A stretch of DNA of 64,000 bases from Dendrolimus kikuchii (GCA_019925095.2 CM034402.1:4909501-4973500), one strand, 5' to 3'. Counted from the first letter of the stretch, positions 54,906-64,000 are shown. The notes: a model not told the origin generated them from the sequence alone. Numbers and translations are program-made.

Positions 54906-55075
54906 AGTAAAATATCACTTAAGTACATTTTAAAACCGATCTCTTTTAAAGTAATTTTAGTTAAAATTACTTTTCTGAATTCTACATTTTTTTAATTTTC
55001 CTGAGGCTTATCAACTTTATCGACCAACCTCTCAAGGCTATTGAAAAAGTCTCGCGTGACGAAAGGGTTGGCCTA

Positions 55076-55165
55076 TGTTTAGGGCAACGTTTTAGCGTTT
55101 CCATGCAACGTGGGAATGCGGCCAGCATTTTGGGAACGCTCCCCACCGACAGCGATCTGGACTAA
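55076..55165 (+). pseudogene. LINE polymerase fragment with QRGNAAS motif
   Basis: The frame reads LCLGQRFSVSMQRGNAASIL then GTLPTDSDLD and TAA. Same family as 22505-22565; this copy keeps about 10 more residues upstream. Confidence 0.6.
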
Positions 55166-55348
55166 ATTTTCTCCTTGTAAATATTTTCATAATAATTTAA
55201 TTTTTAAGATGGTTTAGTTTATAATTTAGTTTTATTTTTGTTTAATTGAACGATTTATTTGTTTTTTTTTATTTTCCACCCAATTTCAAATTTATTGAAA
55301 GGCACAGTGGTTATAATAACAGTACATACATCAAACATGTCTCGAAGA

Positions 55349-55455
55349 GGAGACCGCGTCTCGGTAAATGTAGCGTAGGACACCCTCCAGTCCGGTGGAC
55401 TGGCGAGCTGGCAATGTCGCCAGTTGAGGCTGGATGAGGAAGACAGGTGACCTGG
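55349..55455 (+). mobile_element. LINE-F polymerase 3' fragment
   Basis: Contains the CSVGHPPVRWTGELA and GWMRKTGDL patterns across a frameshift, similar to the RPPARWTDDL...GWMRKTGDRDMWR end of the polymerase traced at 62440-62670. Confidence 0.5.
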
Positions 55456-55565
55456 GCCCGATTGTGCTATTACTATCTCATCAAAATCGCCAGACACTAT
55501 CGTCTCAATTGTATGTAGGTTTCCCTGATTTCGGTATTCTGCTATCTCCAATTTGTATTTTATTG

Positions 55566-55790
55566 ACGGCCTCTGTGGTTGAGCCTTTGCCGGCGTACCT
55601 CACTGCAACGCAGAGGTTCCGGGTTCGATTCCTGGTATAGTAAATTTCGGAAACGTATTTTCTCCGTTATTTACTATGGTCTGGGTGTCTGGGATCGGCC
55701 CCAGAGTAGTCCGTTGTATATTACCCATAACACAAGCGTAACTTGCTTAATTTGGGGATATACAATGTGTGTGTTTGTCTGCCGATTATA
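55566..55790 (+). mobile_element. SINE T2 with A-box deletion
   Basis: Nearly identical to 43026-43256 but lacks 9 bp (CGGTCTAAG) in the A-box, so it probably could not be transcribed by pol III from its own promoter. Confidence 0.8.
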
Positions 55791-55936
55791 TATTATTATA
55801 TATTTTTATAAGTATGTATTTATAAGCCAAAACTGGCGAAATGTTTAAATTTTTGGTAGCTTTCAATATTCATTTCGACTGAGACCATTTCTGCTAACGG
55901 TAATACCATTTTTTTTCTACTATTATTCTGATGATA

Positions 55937-56603
55937 TCTATATACGAGTATTAATACGCAAATCAAAAACATATACGAAAATTGCGCGGTCGAATGAGTA
56001 TGAAATTTCGCACACTAGTTTATATAGAGAAGGAGTGCAGAATGCTATTTTTTTTTTAAATATGCATAAAGAATACATTAAATCAATCATTTTTATCCGT
56101 GCAGGAACGGAGAAAGAATGCAATTTCCTGCGGCCTGGCGGCCTGTCGTAAGAGACGGCTAAACAACCCACAGCAGGGTATTTGCACGACTGCATGGCGA
56201 CCACCCCTGGTGTAGAGTGTGCCGCCATAACAACCTTGTGTTGTGTTCTGGCATTAGGGACCAGGTTCCAGTCTCCTTTAAGAGAGCAGCAGCGCATTTG
56301 TAGCACTTTTGGTGTTGCAAACATCCATAAGCGATGGTAACCGCTTTCCATCAAGTGGGCCGTCTGCCTGTCTGCTGAACTCCAGCAATAAAAATAAAAA
56401 ATATATTACACGCACTACCATGTATTTGACACACACACGCATATATACTCTTTTGTTTATTATTAAAGTCAAATTAACAGTGTAGCCTTGGCGAATTCTG
56501 TGATTATAGAAGTATAGTCTTTGACAACAGAACCTTAATAATGTTCAAACTTATAATTTAAATTAACTATTATGGTCGAATTTCGACCACGGGCGATCAC
56601 TAG
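55937..56603 (+). mobile_element. Helitron Hel-C interrupted by retroposon E
   Basis: TC start at 55937 and CTAG end at 56600-56603. E lies at 56093-56400. A further insert of about 35 bp before the TATGGTCGAATTTCGACCAC block is unique to this copy. Confidence 0.7.
56093..56400 (+). mobile_element. Retroposon E inside Hel-C
   Basis: Near full length, ending CTCCAGCAATAAAAATAAAAA. A 12-bp deletion in the GGTGGTAGGGC segment. Confidence 0.75.
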
Positions 56604-56709
56604 TTCTACTAAATCCACAATGATTTTGTACAATATGAATTTTTGACACTCGCAATGGAATCGTACTTCGAATATCTTAGCAACGTCAAGATATTGAAAT
56701 ATTAGAATT

Positions 56710-56785
56710 GGCCCCAGGGTATGTGGCGAAAACTTGGGGAGGCTTAAGTCCAACAGTGGACATGGACTGGCTGAAGAAGAAGATA
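56710..56785 (+). mobile_element. LINE-F terminal fragment
   Basis: Reads MWRKLGEA-like codons then GTCCAACAGTGGACATGGAC and TGGCTGAAGAAGAAGATA, a typical terminal stretch of an RTE-like polymerase (WRKLGEAYVQQW style). Confidence 0.5.
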
Positions 56786-57212
56786 CATCACATCTACGAT
56801 AACATTATAACTCGGTACAAAACCATAATTATTATCAATTTCCAAAGTCTTTATTGTTGTAAGGTCGATGCTTCCGCTTGCTGATAAAGTTTTAATTAGT
56901 TTCAAAATTACACTCAATTCTAGTTAAGAGCCACATCGCAAAACCAATTTTCACGTTAAGTTTGTAGTTTCCAGACATCGACTCTGGAACTAGTGTCTAC
57001 ATACAACTTCCTTGCAAGTTATTTTGATTTTGCATCTAGCTTTGAGGCATCTTCGTCATTGGCCTATATAACTACAAAAATAATACTTATAAATTATACG
57101 TATATATTTATGTAAACTTTCTCATACAAAATTACACAGTTTGTTATGTTAAGTATTTATGAATATTAAGTTTTAGATACAACCAAGTAAGCAGCAGATG
57201 ATAATCGACTGT
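56786..57212. other. Unassigned sequence
   Basis: No supported feature. Confidence 0.5.
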
Positions 57213-57619
57213 ATATGTTATAGTCAAAGGTCGATATGCAGTCTCTTCCCGGAATGACTGGTTCATCGTACGTTTGACCAAGGCCTTTCGACAAAACCCG
57301 AAATAAATTCCAATTTCGGCCTTTGACTAAAGTATTTTAGCCAAACCTAGAAGTACCTAATTTTTTTAGTCAAATATGAACGTAAAATAATCTATTTCAG
57401 GCTTTGCGTCGTCGATTCTAGAAACGACTAAGGCAAACTCGGTCCAACGTCGATTCGTACTGCACTTGTTACATATTTAATGACTTAGACAAAAATTCGC
57501 TAATTAAAGGCAGAAAAACGTAATTTATTTGGACTTTGACTAAGACGTTATGTTAGACCTGTGGTTTGACTAGTCAAAAGTAGGAGAGCCAGAGCTTCGA
57601 TGTTTGACTATAACATATA
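57213..57619. mobile_element. MITE with TATATGTTATAGTCAAA ends
   Basis: The left end TATATGTTATAGTCAAAGGT and the complement of the right end, TATATGTTATAGTCAAACAT, pair over about 23 bp with few mismatches. The AGTCAAA/TTTGACT motif recurs inside. 407 bp, non-coding. The target duplication may be TA. Confidence 0.6.
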
Positions 57620-57634
57620 CCTATATAGGTAACC

Positions 57635-58050
57635 ATCCTTTTTTTAACGAGGCGAAATCCGTTCCAACACTGTCCATGGCGGGGGAAACGCGGTGAAGAG
57701 TGTGGGATTCGCCGCGTTGATATGACACTAGCACTGCAAGCGAGAAATGCTATTGCCACGCCACAGTTCGGGATGCCTACTAAAATCCCAGAGCTGGGGC
57801 TCCATGGGTCACATCCAATGCCGGGGGAAGCATGACCCTCGGTATCGTCAACTTTCAACCAACGTGGGGTGGCTAACTGTCTTGCCCCACGGGAGGAGAG
57901 ATGAGCACGGGCGGAACACGACGCACCCTCCTCTCGACAGCATTATCCGCGAGTTGGGAACTCTTACCCAGGGATTCACCCACCGGTGCCACCTACTCGC
58001 GTCAGCGCGTCCTCCTTTGGGAGGGAGCGGTGCATGCTGGTGTATATAAC
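57635..58050 (-). mobile_element. GC-rich retroposon M 3' end, long copy
   Basis: The complement ends GGATTTCGCCTCGTTAAAAA. Runs of GC-rich sequence (GGTGGCACCGGTGGG) contrast with the background. Open frames on both strands lack domains. Confidence 0.5.
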
Positions 58051-58155
58051 CATCCTACTCTACTTGTATAATGATGCTTCCAAAGGATTTCTTCCTGCAA
58101 AGGAGTTCAGGAATCTACATTTTACTTAGAAATAGAGATGTTCACATAAACATAT

Positions 58156-58609
58156 TGTTACGAGTTGCAGGACTCGAATTAAAAAATGCCGTTGGAATTA
58201 CTATAGAATTTATTAGAACTATACAAACACGTATAACACAGGTACAAATATAACTGAACACAATCAGTTCAAACGTAATACGCGATTCAATAACACGCGC
58301 AAAGTCCGTCACTATATAAATTGTCGAATGTACACATGTCTTGTCTCGCTGCTGATTATCGCTCGACTTTCGATCTCTCCATTGGGTCATTGCTTTATAC
58401 TGCATCGATACAATATGGCTGCCCGCCCGTGTAGATCGAATTTCTTAGAATCAGTTCGACACACCTGTCTAATGACTGCCATAAAAGATTACAATACACA
58501 ATAGGCCGCCCCTCTAATTACAAATTTTAAACACAAAGTAAACAAAATGAGTCCAAATGCGGGAAGGTAATAAACTACAGGTGTGAATCGGTCTTTGTCG
58601 GTGGTAACA
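58156..58609 (-). mobile_element. Solo LTR (Gypsy-like)
   Basis: Read on minus: starts TGTTACCACCGACAAAG and ends CAACTCGTAACA, so the termini form the inverted pair TGTTAC/GTAACA. A 4-bp duplication ATAT is at 58152-58155 and 58610-58613. Internal signals in sense: a TATA box (GTATAAAGC, about 58392-58399) and a polyadenylation signal AATAAA (58209-58214). No internal region or second LTR is present, so it is a recombination-derived solo LTR. The 4-bp AT-rich target favours Gypsy-type. Confidence 0.8.
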
Positions 58610-58613
58610 ATAT

Positions 58614-58955
58614 AATTATTAAACTTAAACATTAAATATATCCTTCATTTTTAGATTTAAGTATGCAACGTTTTTACATTTACATATAAAAAAAAAAACA
58701 AAAAAAACTGTATATAAAACATCTCTTTCGCCACCATCACGTTAGCTTTGAGCTCCTATTAAAAACTTCTAGATTAGATTAAAACCCGGTTGTATTCGAC
58801 GCACGGACTTTAGAGCCCGGGATTTGTTTACTTACTTTTTCTCCACTTAGATGCTCTTCAGCAACGTGTACTATGAAACAATCAATACGTACATCATCTG
58901 TCAGGATTATAAGCCACTTGTAAAATATAGGCTCAAGCATTGTTAAACTATTTTT
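58614..58955. other. Unassigned sequence
   Basis: An A-run at 58688-58707 and no supported gene. The 107-aa minus frame starting at 59102 extends into this stretch but is a retroposon M shadow. Confidence 0.45.
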
Positions 58956-59110
58956 TTTTCGAGGTGAATCCGTTTGCTGACATCCTATTGCTCGGGAACA
59001 TATCAGTGGGGTACTGTGGGACTCGCCGGTTGGTTTTTTCGAAATACTCACTAAACATTCTGGTATTCCTCTTGTTGTCATATGCCTGTGCCACGGGAGC
59101 AAGCTGTTCT
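58956..59110 (-). mobile_element. Retroposon M-like 3' end
   Basis: The complement reads GGCATATGACAACAAGAGGA, GAGTCCCACAGTACCCC and ends GGATTCACCTCGAAAAAAAA, like the A-rich end of 57635-58050. Confidence 0.5.
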
Positions 59111-59175
59111 TAGAACTACCGCCTTACGAAAACCTAACGCAGCAGTGACTAACGGCTTAAAACTCAAAATAGCAT

Positions 59176-59309
59176 TCTTAGATTATAGATAGATAGATAA
59201 CACTTTATTATACACCAATACAAAAATGTACATAAAGACTAAAATTATATCTAGTTATATATAAAGGGCGGTCTTATCGCTAAAAGCGATCTCTTCCAGA
59301 CGACCCTAG
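59176..59309 (-). mobile_element. Retroposon H 3' end, inverted
   Basis: Stem-loop ATCGCTTTTAGCGAT on the complement, then AATAAAGTG and a (TATC)n tail at 59176-59198. Confidence 0.6.
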
Positions 59310-59422
59310 GAATGAATTGAAATGATAATGGCGATGGTGATATACGTAACATATAGCACGAACTACTTACTCTTTAAAACAAATACATATATGATTATAT
59401 ATATGCTAAAATTTTATATATT

Positions 59423-60050
59423 TGTCGGGTTCACACCGGGAGCGAACGAATGACGCTCCGAGAATAACACAATAATAATCTGAAATATTATAATCAAAGT
59501 TTATTACACTAGAATTATTACAATTACGATATTAAATATTGCTCAATAATACACAGAAATATAAGGACAACTCCAAGAGTCGCATCCACGCTTGACAGGT
59601 GTCGAGCAGCAATTTGCCCTCCAAGAATACTGCTATTATCAAGCAGTAATTATCGACCACATCATATTATGTGCTCCTCGTCCAAGACTGTCATTGTAGA
59701 CTGTCGTGTAGATCGTCGTTGTGGACTACTTGTTGTAGACTGCCGGTTCAAGACTGCCAATTGAAGACTGCCCCTCCTCTGCCCGAACACCCAGTATTTA
59801 TAAGGTCCTCGTAGCACGCCGCAGTGACACCATCCGGTAATGCTGTGGCGCCACTTCACACTTCCTTCATAAAACCAACTTCCGCCATACGTATTAACTT
59901 CCAACATCCGGTTACTCCATTTCCGATATCCGTTTGCTTAATAATAAATCCTTCTACGTTGACATCCGGTTATACGACTTCCAATTACTACGTGAAAGAA
60001 TACTCTATCCGGTTATTGACTACTTCCGTCATGGTTATGTTATAATAACA
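59423..60050 (-). mobile_element. Solo LTR, second family
   Basis: Read on minus: starts TGTTATTATAACATAACC and ends GTGAACCCGACA. It holds a TATA box (CTTATAAATAC, about 59796-59805) and AATAAA (59500-59505). The upstream half has five GGAAGT and four ACCGGAT motifs. Between the TATA box and the polyadenylation site, imperfect GGCAGTCTACAA-type repeats occur (59685-59770). Flanking 4-5 bp do not match, so no duplication is visible. No internal region. Confidence 0.75.
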
Positions 60051-60086
60051 AATAGGATTCCTACATATTAAATAGATATATACTTA

Positions 60087-60589
60087 CATACATACATACA
60101 TACATAACTTCACGCCAGTTCCCTTGCGGGGTAGGCACGAACAACAGAGCACCATTTAGGCTTATTCTTACACACCTCACTTGCTTCTTTGACATTCATA
60201 ACTCTTGTCATGCACGCTCGTCTGTTCTTAAGGCTCCTGACATCACCTTCTGCTAGTACACGATCAATTTGATCATGGAAGGTGTGTCGTGGCCTTCCAC
60301 GACTTCTGCATCCATCCACTTTTGCATTGTATATCTGTTTAGTCATTCTTTCATCATGCATTCTTTCCACATGCCCGAACCACCGGAGCATTCCTTTCCT
60401 TACCTTCACCCCGACACTCTCTTTCAGACCAACTCTCTTTCTTACTTCGGTATTACGAACGCGGTCCGCGAGCGTCACTCCGGAGATTTTGCGCAGTGCT
60501 CGCATCTCGACCGCGTTTACTGTACTTTCATGCTCTCTCTTCCATACCCAACTCTCGCTTCCATACGTGAGCGTAGGTACCATCACCAG
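60087..60589 (-). mobile_element. LINE-A insertion 15
   Basis: The best-preserved long copy: the frame is uninterrupted from VPTLTYGSESWVWKREHEST to PARELA and stop (about 155 codons). A 14-bp duplication TAGATATATACTTA at 60073-60086 and 60590-60603. Confidence 0.95.
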
Positions 60590-60609
60590 TAGATATATAC
60601 TTAATATAC

Positions 60610-61224
60610 ATATCTACAAAATATATAAATGTTTATAAATGAAATTATGTATGTTACCTAATAATTGTACTGTATGTTCCATTTAGTCATCTAACGTATG
60701 ATATGGTGACTAAAGCAAAAATTCTACTCTACGTCCTCGGGCATTTACATTTTTTTATAATAAACTTTTGCATCCAGTATAACAATGAAGCGGGGGATAT
60801 TATTCACAGTGCGAACTTTTCCGCTCGCCGCGTGATTAATTAGACGAACTTTAATTAGAGAGCCGCCCATAATTCATGATGTCACACGTCCGGAGGCCAA
60901 ACACAATTGAGATATTGTTTTTTATACTTTACGTAAGAGTATTTTTTAGTTATGAATGAATTAATGAAAACTCTTTATTGTTCACCATAAATTAAACCGA
61001 GACAATTCAAACACATTTACAGACAATTAAAGTTACACAATGTTTCGTATTAAGTTTGTATCTAGTTTTTTTTTTAATTCATTTTAATTATTTAGTTTTG
61101 AGGGATTATAGGTAGAGCACATAATAAATTTTAGACTTCTTTTATTGTTCTAGTTTATAATGTCTTCATTTAATAAATTATGTCTTTAATAAAACTATAT
61201 ACCTACTGTACATCGGATAATTGA
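60610..61224. other. Unassigned sequence
   Basis: No supported feature. Confidence 0.5.
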
Positions 61225-61530
61225 AATTATGGAGCCTGCTATATTTATCTATGTCTGCTATCTAAGCAAAAATATAAGACGTCTAATATTAATATTAGAA
61301 TAAATATTAGTACTGGAATTCTTTTACAAGTTGAATTTAGATTCTGTTTTGTCCTGATGGACGTTGTTATCCGAAGCGTTGTTGATGTCAAACCGCAATT
61401 AGACGAATCATTTCTGTTCTTCGATTTAGATGAATCAACGAAAATGATCTATGTAAACATAAACTTGGTTCATTCCTTGTCATTGAGTACGGCCAATTCC
61501 TTTCAATTCGTTGCCATTCAACCGCATTGA
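61225..61530 (+). CDS. Unusually long open frame, unrecognised
   Basis: 102 codons without a stop; the first in-frame ATG is at 61357 and gives 57 residues: MDVVIRSVVDVKPQLDESFL, then FFDLDESTKMIYVNINLVHS and a Ser/Phe-rich end to TGA. The Asp/Glu-containing middle part is the most protein-like. An acceptor-like TTCTTTTACAAG lies at about 61319-61330. No ribosome context or family support. May be chance. Confidence 0.2.
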   Translation, partial: NYGACYIYLCLLSKQKYKTSNINIRINISTGILLQVEFRFCFVLMDVVIRSVVDVKPQLDESFLFFDLDESTKMIYVNINLVHSLSLSTANSFQFVAIQPH

Positions 61531-62008
61531 TTAAATTTGGTATCTAATATCAGCATTATTAATTGAAACAATCGGTGTCTGAAGTAGCCCATGTTAAGAT
61601 TTGTAATAGTCTTTTTTTAACTCACTTTTGCAGTGCAAGGGATTGTTAACTCTCATGTAAATATGTTAGTTTCTATTACATCAATATTTTAAAAAAATAC
61701 TGTTTAATATTGTACAGTTATCTAGATCTATTATGGCATGAAAACTGTTTGTTTTCACTATAAATACGAATGCATCAATGGTCACCGTTATACCTAAATT
61801 TATATGGGTTTCGATAGGTTGGTTAAATAAATGTCTACAGAACAATTTTTATCAATTATATGCTGCATACAACGAGGGTTTTGATTAAACTTTATATTCA
61901 GGTTCCCTCTGCGCTTAAACATTGTAACACGAATAATTTCTTCGTAAGTTCGTTCATTGAACTTTCCAGGTTTGCTAAAGCAAGTGAAAACATTGCTTCG
62001 TAAACTAG
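61531..62008. other. Unassigned sequence
   Basis: No supported feature, apart from sequence that could be intron between the two flanking candidates. Confidence 0.4.
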
Positions 62009-62181
62009 TCCACTTACTGCCTCGGACTTTGCAAGTTCGCTCATATCTGCATAAGTAACAACACTGCAGACACGTTATCCAATTTGGATGGAATACTCAC
62101 CGATTCCCGTGAGGGTCGTCGCTTTAAAGATTCAAGTCTGTTGGGGCCCATCTTGCGCAAATTTAAGACATCGTACTCGCG
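62009..62181 (+). CDS. Candidate internal coding exon, unrecognised
   Basis: An open frame of 57 codons ending at a full-consensus donor GTAAGT (62182-62187). It includes ISNNTADTLSNLDGILTDSR, EGRRFKDSSLLGPILRKFKT and SYSR. The upstream boundary is uncertain: AG sites occur at 62007-62008 and at CACTGCAG (about 62062-62069). Codon use is less AT-biased than the surroundings. No family recognised. Confidence 0.35.
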
Positions 62182-62334
62182 GTAAGTTATGTATTAGTGT
62201 ATTAATAACAATAAGAAATTGTTAGCTCATTTCTAATTATAGGTCACAATGATGCTTGGGACTGGCTCTGACAAATTTTGTATTTTTTTTTAAATTGCTA
62301 GAATTCGGCATTAATGTACACTTGACTGATGTGC

Positions 62335-62400
62335 TATCGGCTTCGAAGGAAGAGACTGTAAGATAGCCACTAATGCCGGAAACCAACTTAAGGTCATGGG
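62335..62400 (-). mobile_element. Retroposon E remnant
   Basis: GAGACTGTAAGATAGCCACT and AATGCCGGAAACCAACTTAA resemble the middle of E. Confidence 0.4.
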
Positions 62401-62439
62401 CGTATCCAACTTTTGTCCCAGGGCAGTCGAGAAATTTCT

Positions 62440-62670
62440 TAAGCCGTGTCCCTCGCGCCACATATCCCGGTCTCCCGTTTTCCTCATCCAGCCCCTGCCG
62501 GCGATCTTGCACAGGTCGTCAGTCCACCGGGCTGGCGGGCGTCCTACGCTACGTTTGCCGAGACGTGGTCTCCACTCCAGGACTCGTTTGCTCCATCGGC
62601 CGTCGGGCCTGCGACAGACGGAAGACCGGGATATGTGGCGCGTACTTGGGGAGAAGTGCAGTGAGAGTGG
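62440..62670. mobile_element. LINE-F 3' end, head-to-head inverted pair
   Basis: The minus-strand piece (about 62440-62590) reads RSVGRPPARWTDDLCKIAG and GWMRKTGDRDMWR. The plus-strand piece (62603-62665) reads QTEDRDMWRVLGEKC. The segment AGACCGGGATATGTGGCGCG is present at 62623-62642 and as its complement at 62454-62473. Confidence 0.6.
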
Positions 62671-62840
62671 CTGAAGAAAAATAAGAAGTGTCCCTCGCGC
62701 TTATTTTGCCCTACACACAACACGAAACACCTACACGAAGCATCAACTATATGTAATATGCAGAGGAACACTCGCCGGAGATCCTGCTTTATAGGTAGTC
62801 AAATAAATAAACATAAATAGTCTGAGATGAGATGGATGGA

Positions 62841-62893
62841 TTTGTCCGAATAGAGGAGTGTCGAAAGAAAGGGCATATTGTGCCGACCCCAAA
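62841..62893 (+). mobile_element. LINE-C tail fragment
   Basis: GAATAGAGGAGTGTCGAAAG and GTGCCGACCCCAAATGA, cut just before the MITE that follows. Confidence 0.65.
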
Positions 62894-62906
62894 TGACATG
62901 ACTCTA

Positions 62907-63370
62907 CACGGCCGTAGCTTGGGGCATTGTGGGGCAATGCCCTACCTTGAAATCACAATGCCCTACCTTAAAAATACCAAAAACAGATAAAAAAATGTTG
63001 CGATAGGTATCTAAGCTTCTCCGAACATATCACAGTTTGTGATATTCATTTCATATTATAACAATTCTTTGTTCTGTGTATAGATGGCATTTGAAGCGGC
63101 ATCGCATGCAGCGATGGATCTATTTAATTATAATATATGTGATGCAGAGGGGATTCCACGCACCATAGATTGCAATATGGGCTGTATTGCAATCGATGGT
63201 ACGGGGAATCCCCTTATAAACTAAAATAAACATAAACTAGAGATTGATTATGATTGTTTGTAGTTTGGTTAAGTGAAGTGTACGGTAAAGAGTGTTTTAG
63301 TCTTTTTTACTTCCACCCTACCTGCAACCAATGCTGCCCTACCTCAAATTCGACTCTAGCTACAGCCCTG
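62907..63370. mobile_element. hAT-like MITE with 8-bp duplication
   Basis: The termini CACGGCCGTAGCT and the complement of AGCTACAGCCCTG match at 11 of 13 positions. A perfect 8-bp duplication TGACTCTA is at 62899-62906 and 63371-63378, the length typical of hAT elements. 464 bp, no transposase. Subterminal GGGGCAATGCCCTACCT repeats occur near the left end, with related CCCTACCT repeats near the right. Confidence 0.8.
63148..63214. repeat. 67-nt hairpin within the hAT-like MITE
   Basis: The arms GGGGATTCCACGCACCATAG (from 63149) and its partner ending ACGGGGAATCCCC (63185-63213) pair over about 29 bp with three mismatches around the loop TGGGCTG. Size and pairing resemble a pre-miRNA hairpin. 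Not located at the element ends. Confidence 0.75.
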
Positions 63371-63378
63371 TGACTCTA

Positions 63379-64000
63379 CCATAACTTTTATCGACAACAG
63401 TAGGTACGTAGACATACAATCCACGTTAGGCTAGGTACAGTTATTATGGCGGCATACTGTAGACTAAACATTGATAGTCATCCAGTCGGGTAAATAACCT
63501 ACCTACACGTATAGAAAGATTTCGCGAGAGAAACGCACGCGAGCACCAGTTGGTGTTTCGGGGATTTTAATCCCGGTGTGCAATGTTTCTGTTCACAATC
63601 AGGCAGCAAATATCAAGTATATAACTCTTTATTGTATACACGAAAACTGCCTTATATAGTAGTAGGTCTTATCAATAAAGAATGATTTTTCAAAAACCCT
63701 TGGCTGTAATTATGTATTATAAATAGTGACGGAGCATTAATTGGTATACAATAATTATTTCAAAATTAATATTTATTATTAGTGTAATATATTATATACG
63801 TAATGTTATACAGAATTTGCAATATACAGAATAAATAATAAATAATAGATATAAAATACATAAATTCACTCAAATGAAGTTATTACGTCGTCTGTAGATA
63901 AAATAAACAACAAGGGGAAATCGCTATTGTCTTCGTAATTATCAATTCAATAATTTGCTGTCTTAGTTTTTAACTAATTTTAGAATAATTTTTAATAATA
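63379..64000. other. Unassigned, with retroposon E trace
   Basis: About 63440-63505 resembles E (GTTATTATGGCGGCATACTG, ATCCAGTCGGGTAAAT). The rest is AT-rich with no supported feature. Confidence 0.4.

Noticed and set aside
58779..59102. 107-aa minus-strand frame
   Set aside because: Much of it is the 3' end of retroposon M, including the A-run, so it is unlikely to be translated.
59423..60050. Full LTR retrotransposon
   Set aside because: No second LTR, primer-binding site or coding region adjoins, so only a solo LTR is supported. The LTR at 58156-58609 belongs to another family and cannot be its pair.

Overview
This is a eukaryotic, AT-rich window with almost no recognisable host coding sequence. 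It is built mainly from layered transposable elements. The repeat content points to an insect, most probably a moth or butterfly. The evidence is CTAG-ending non-autonomous Helitrons with the TAGGTGGCGCTG core, tRNA-derived SINEs with A and B boxes, RTE-like LINE tails, a MITE beginning AACCGACTTC, and retroposon 3' ends carrying an ATCGCTTTTAGCGAT stem-loop. The taxon is an inference from repeat style; no single-copy marker was found. Family names used here (LINE-A, Hel-A, retroposon E, etc.) are local labels, not database names.

The dominant component is LINE-A: at least 15 short insertions, all 3'-anchored copies of one reverse-transcriptase C-terminus, all ending in a (TATG)n tail right after the stop codon. 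Fourteen have visible or possible target-site duplications. Around and inside these lie five Helitron families (Hel-A to Hel-E), an A-tailed retroposon (E) with more than ten copies, two tRNA SINE families (T1, T2), four other LINE families (B, C, D, F), Jockey/CR1-type remnants, several MITEs (one hAT-like with an 8-bp duplication, one flanked by TA), and two solo LTRs (58.2-58.6 kb and 59.4-60.05 kb). Many elements are nested.

Layout: 0-13 kb is Helitrons, LINE-A and retroposon E, with a 1-kb inverted-repeat element at 10.3-11.3 kb. 13-19.5 kb holds a tRNA-Tyr 3'-half relic, a MITE inside LINE-D, and SINEs. 19.6-20.1 kb is a GC-rich, hairpin-rich island. 20.5-22 kb is LINE-B, LINE-C and a Helitron. 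23.97-26.5 kb is a tandem satellite of about 293 bp per unit. 26.5-49 kb is dense LINE-A, Helitron and E. 49.7-53.6 kb holds a CR1/Jockey-type remnant and a 131-bp near-perfect inverted duplication flanking 2.7 kb. 54-64 kb contains LINE-A copies, solo LTRs and a hAT-like MITE with a long internal hairpin.

Seven short open segments look protein-like and some have plausible splice signals. The best is 22155-22332 on the minus strand; others are at 36682-36849, 62009-62181, 29125-29265 and 13196-13462 on the plus strand. They suggest the window may lie in introns or intergenic space of host genes, but none could be assigned to a family and all are low to moderate confidence.
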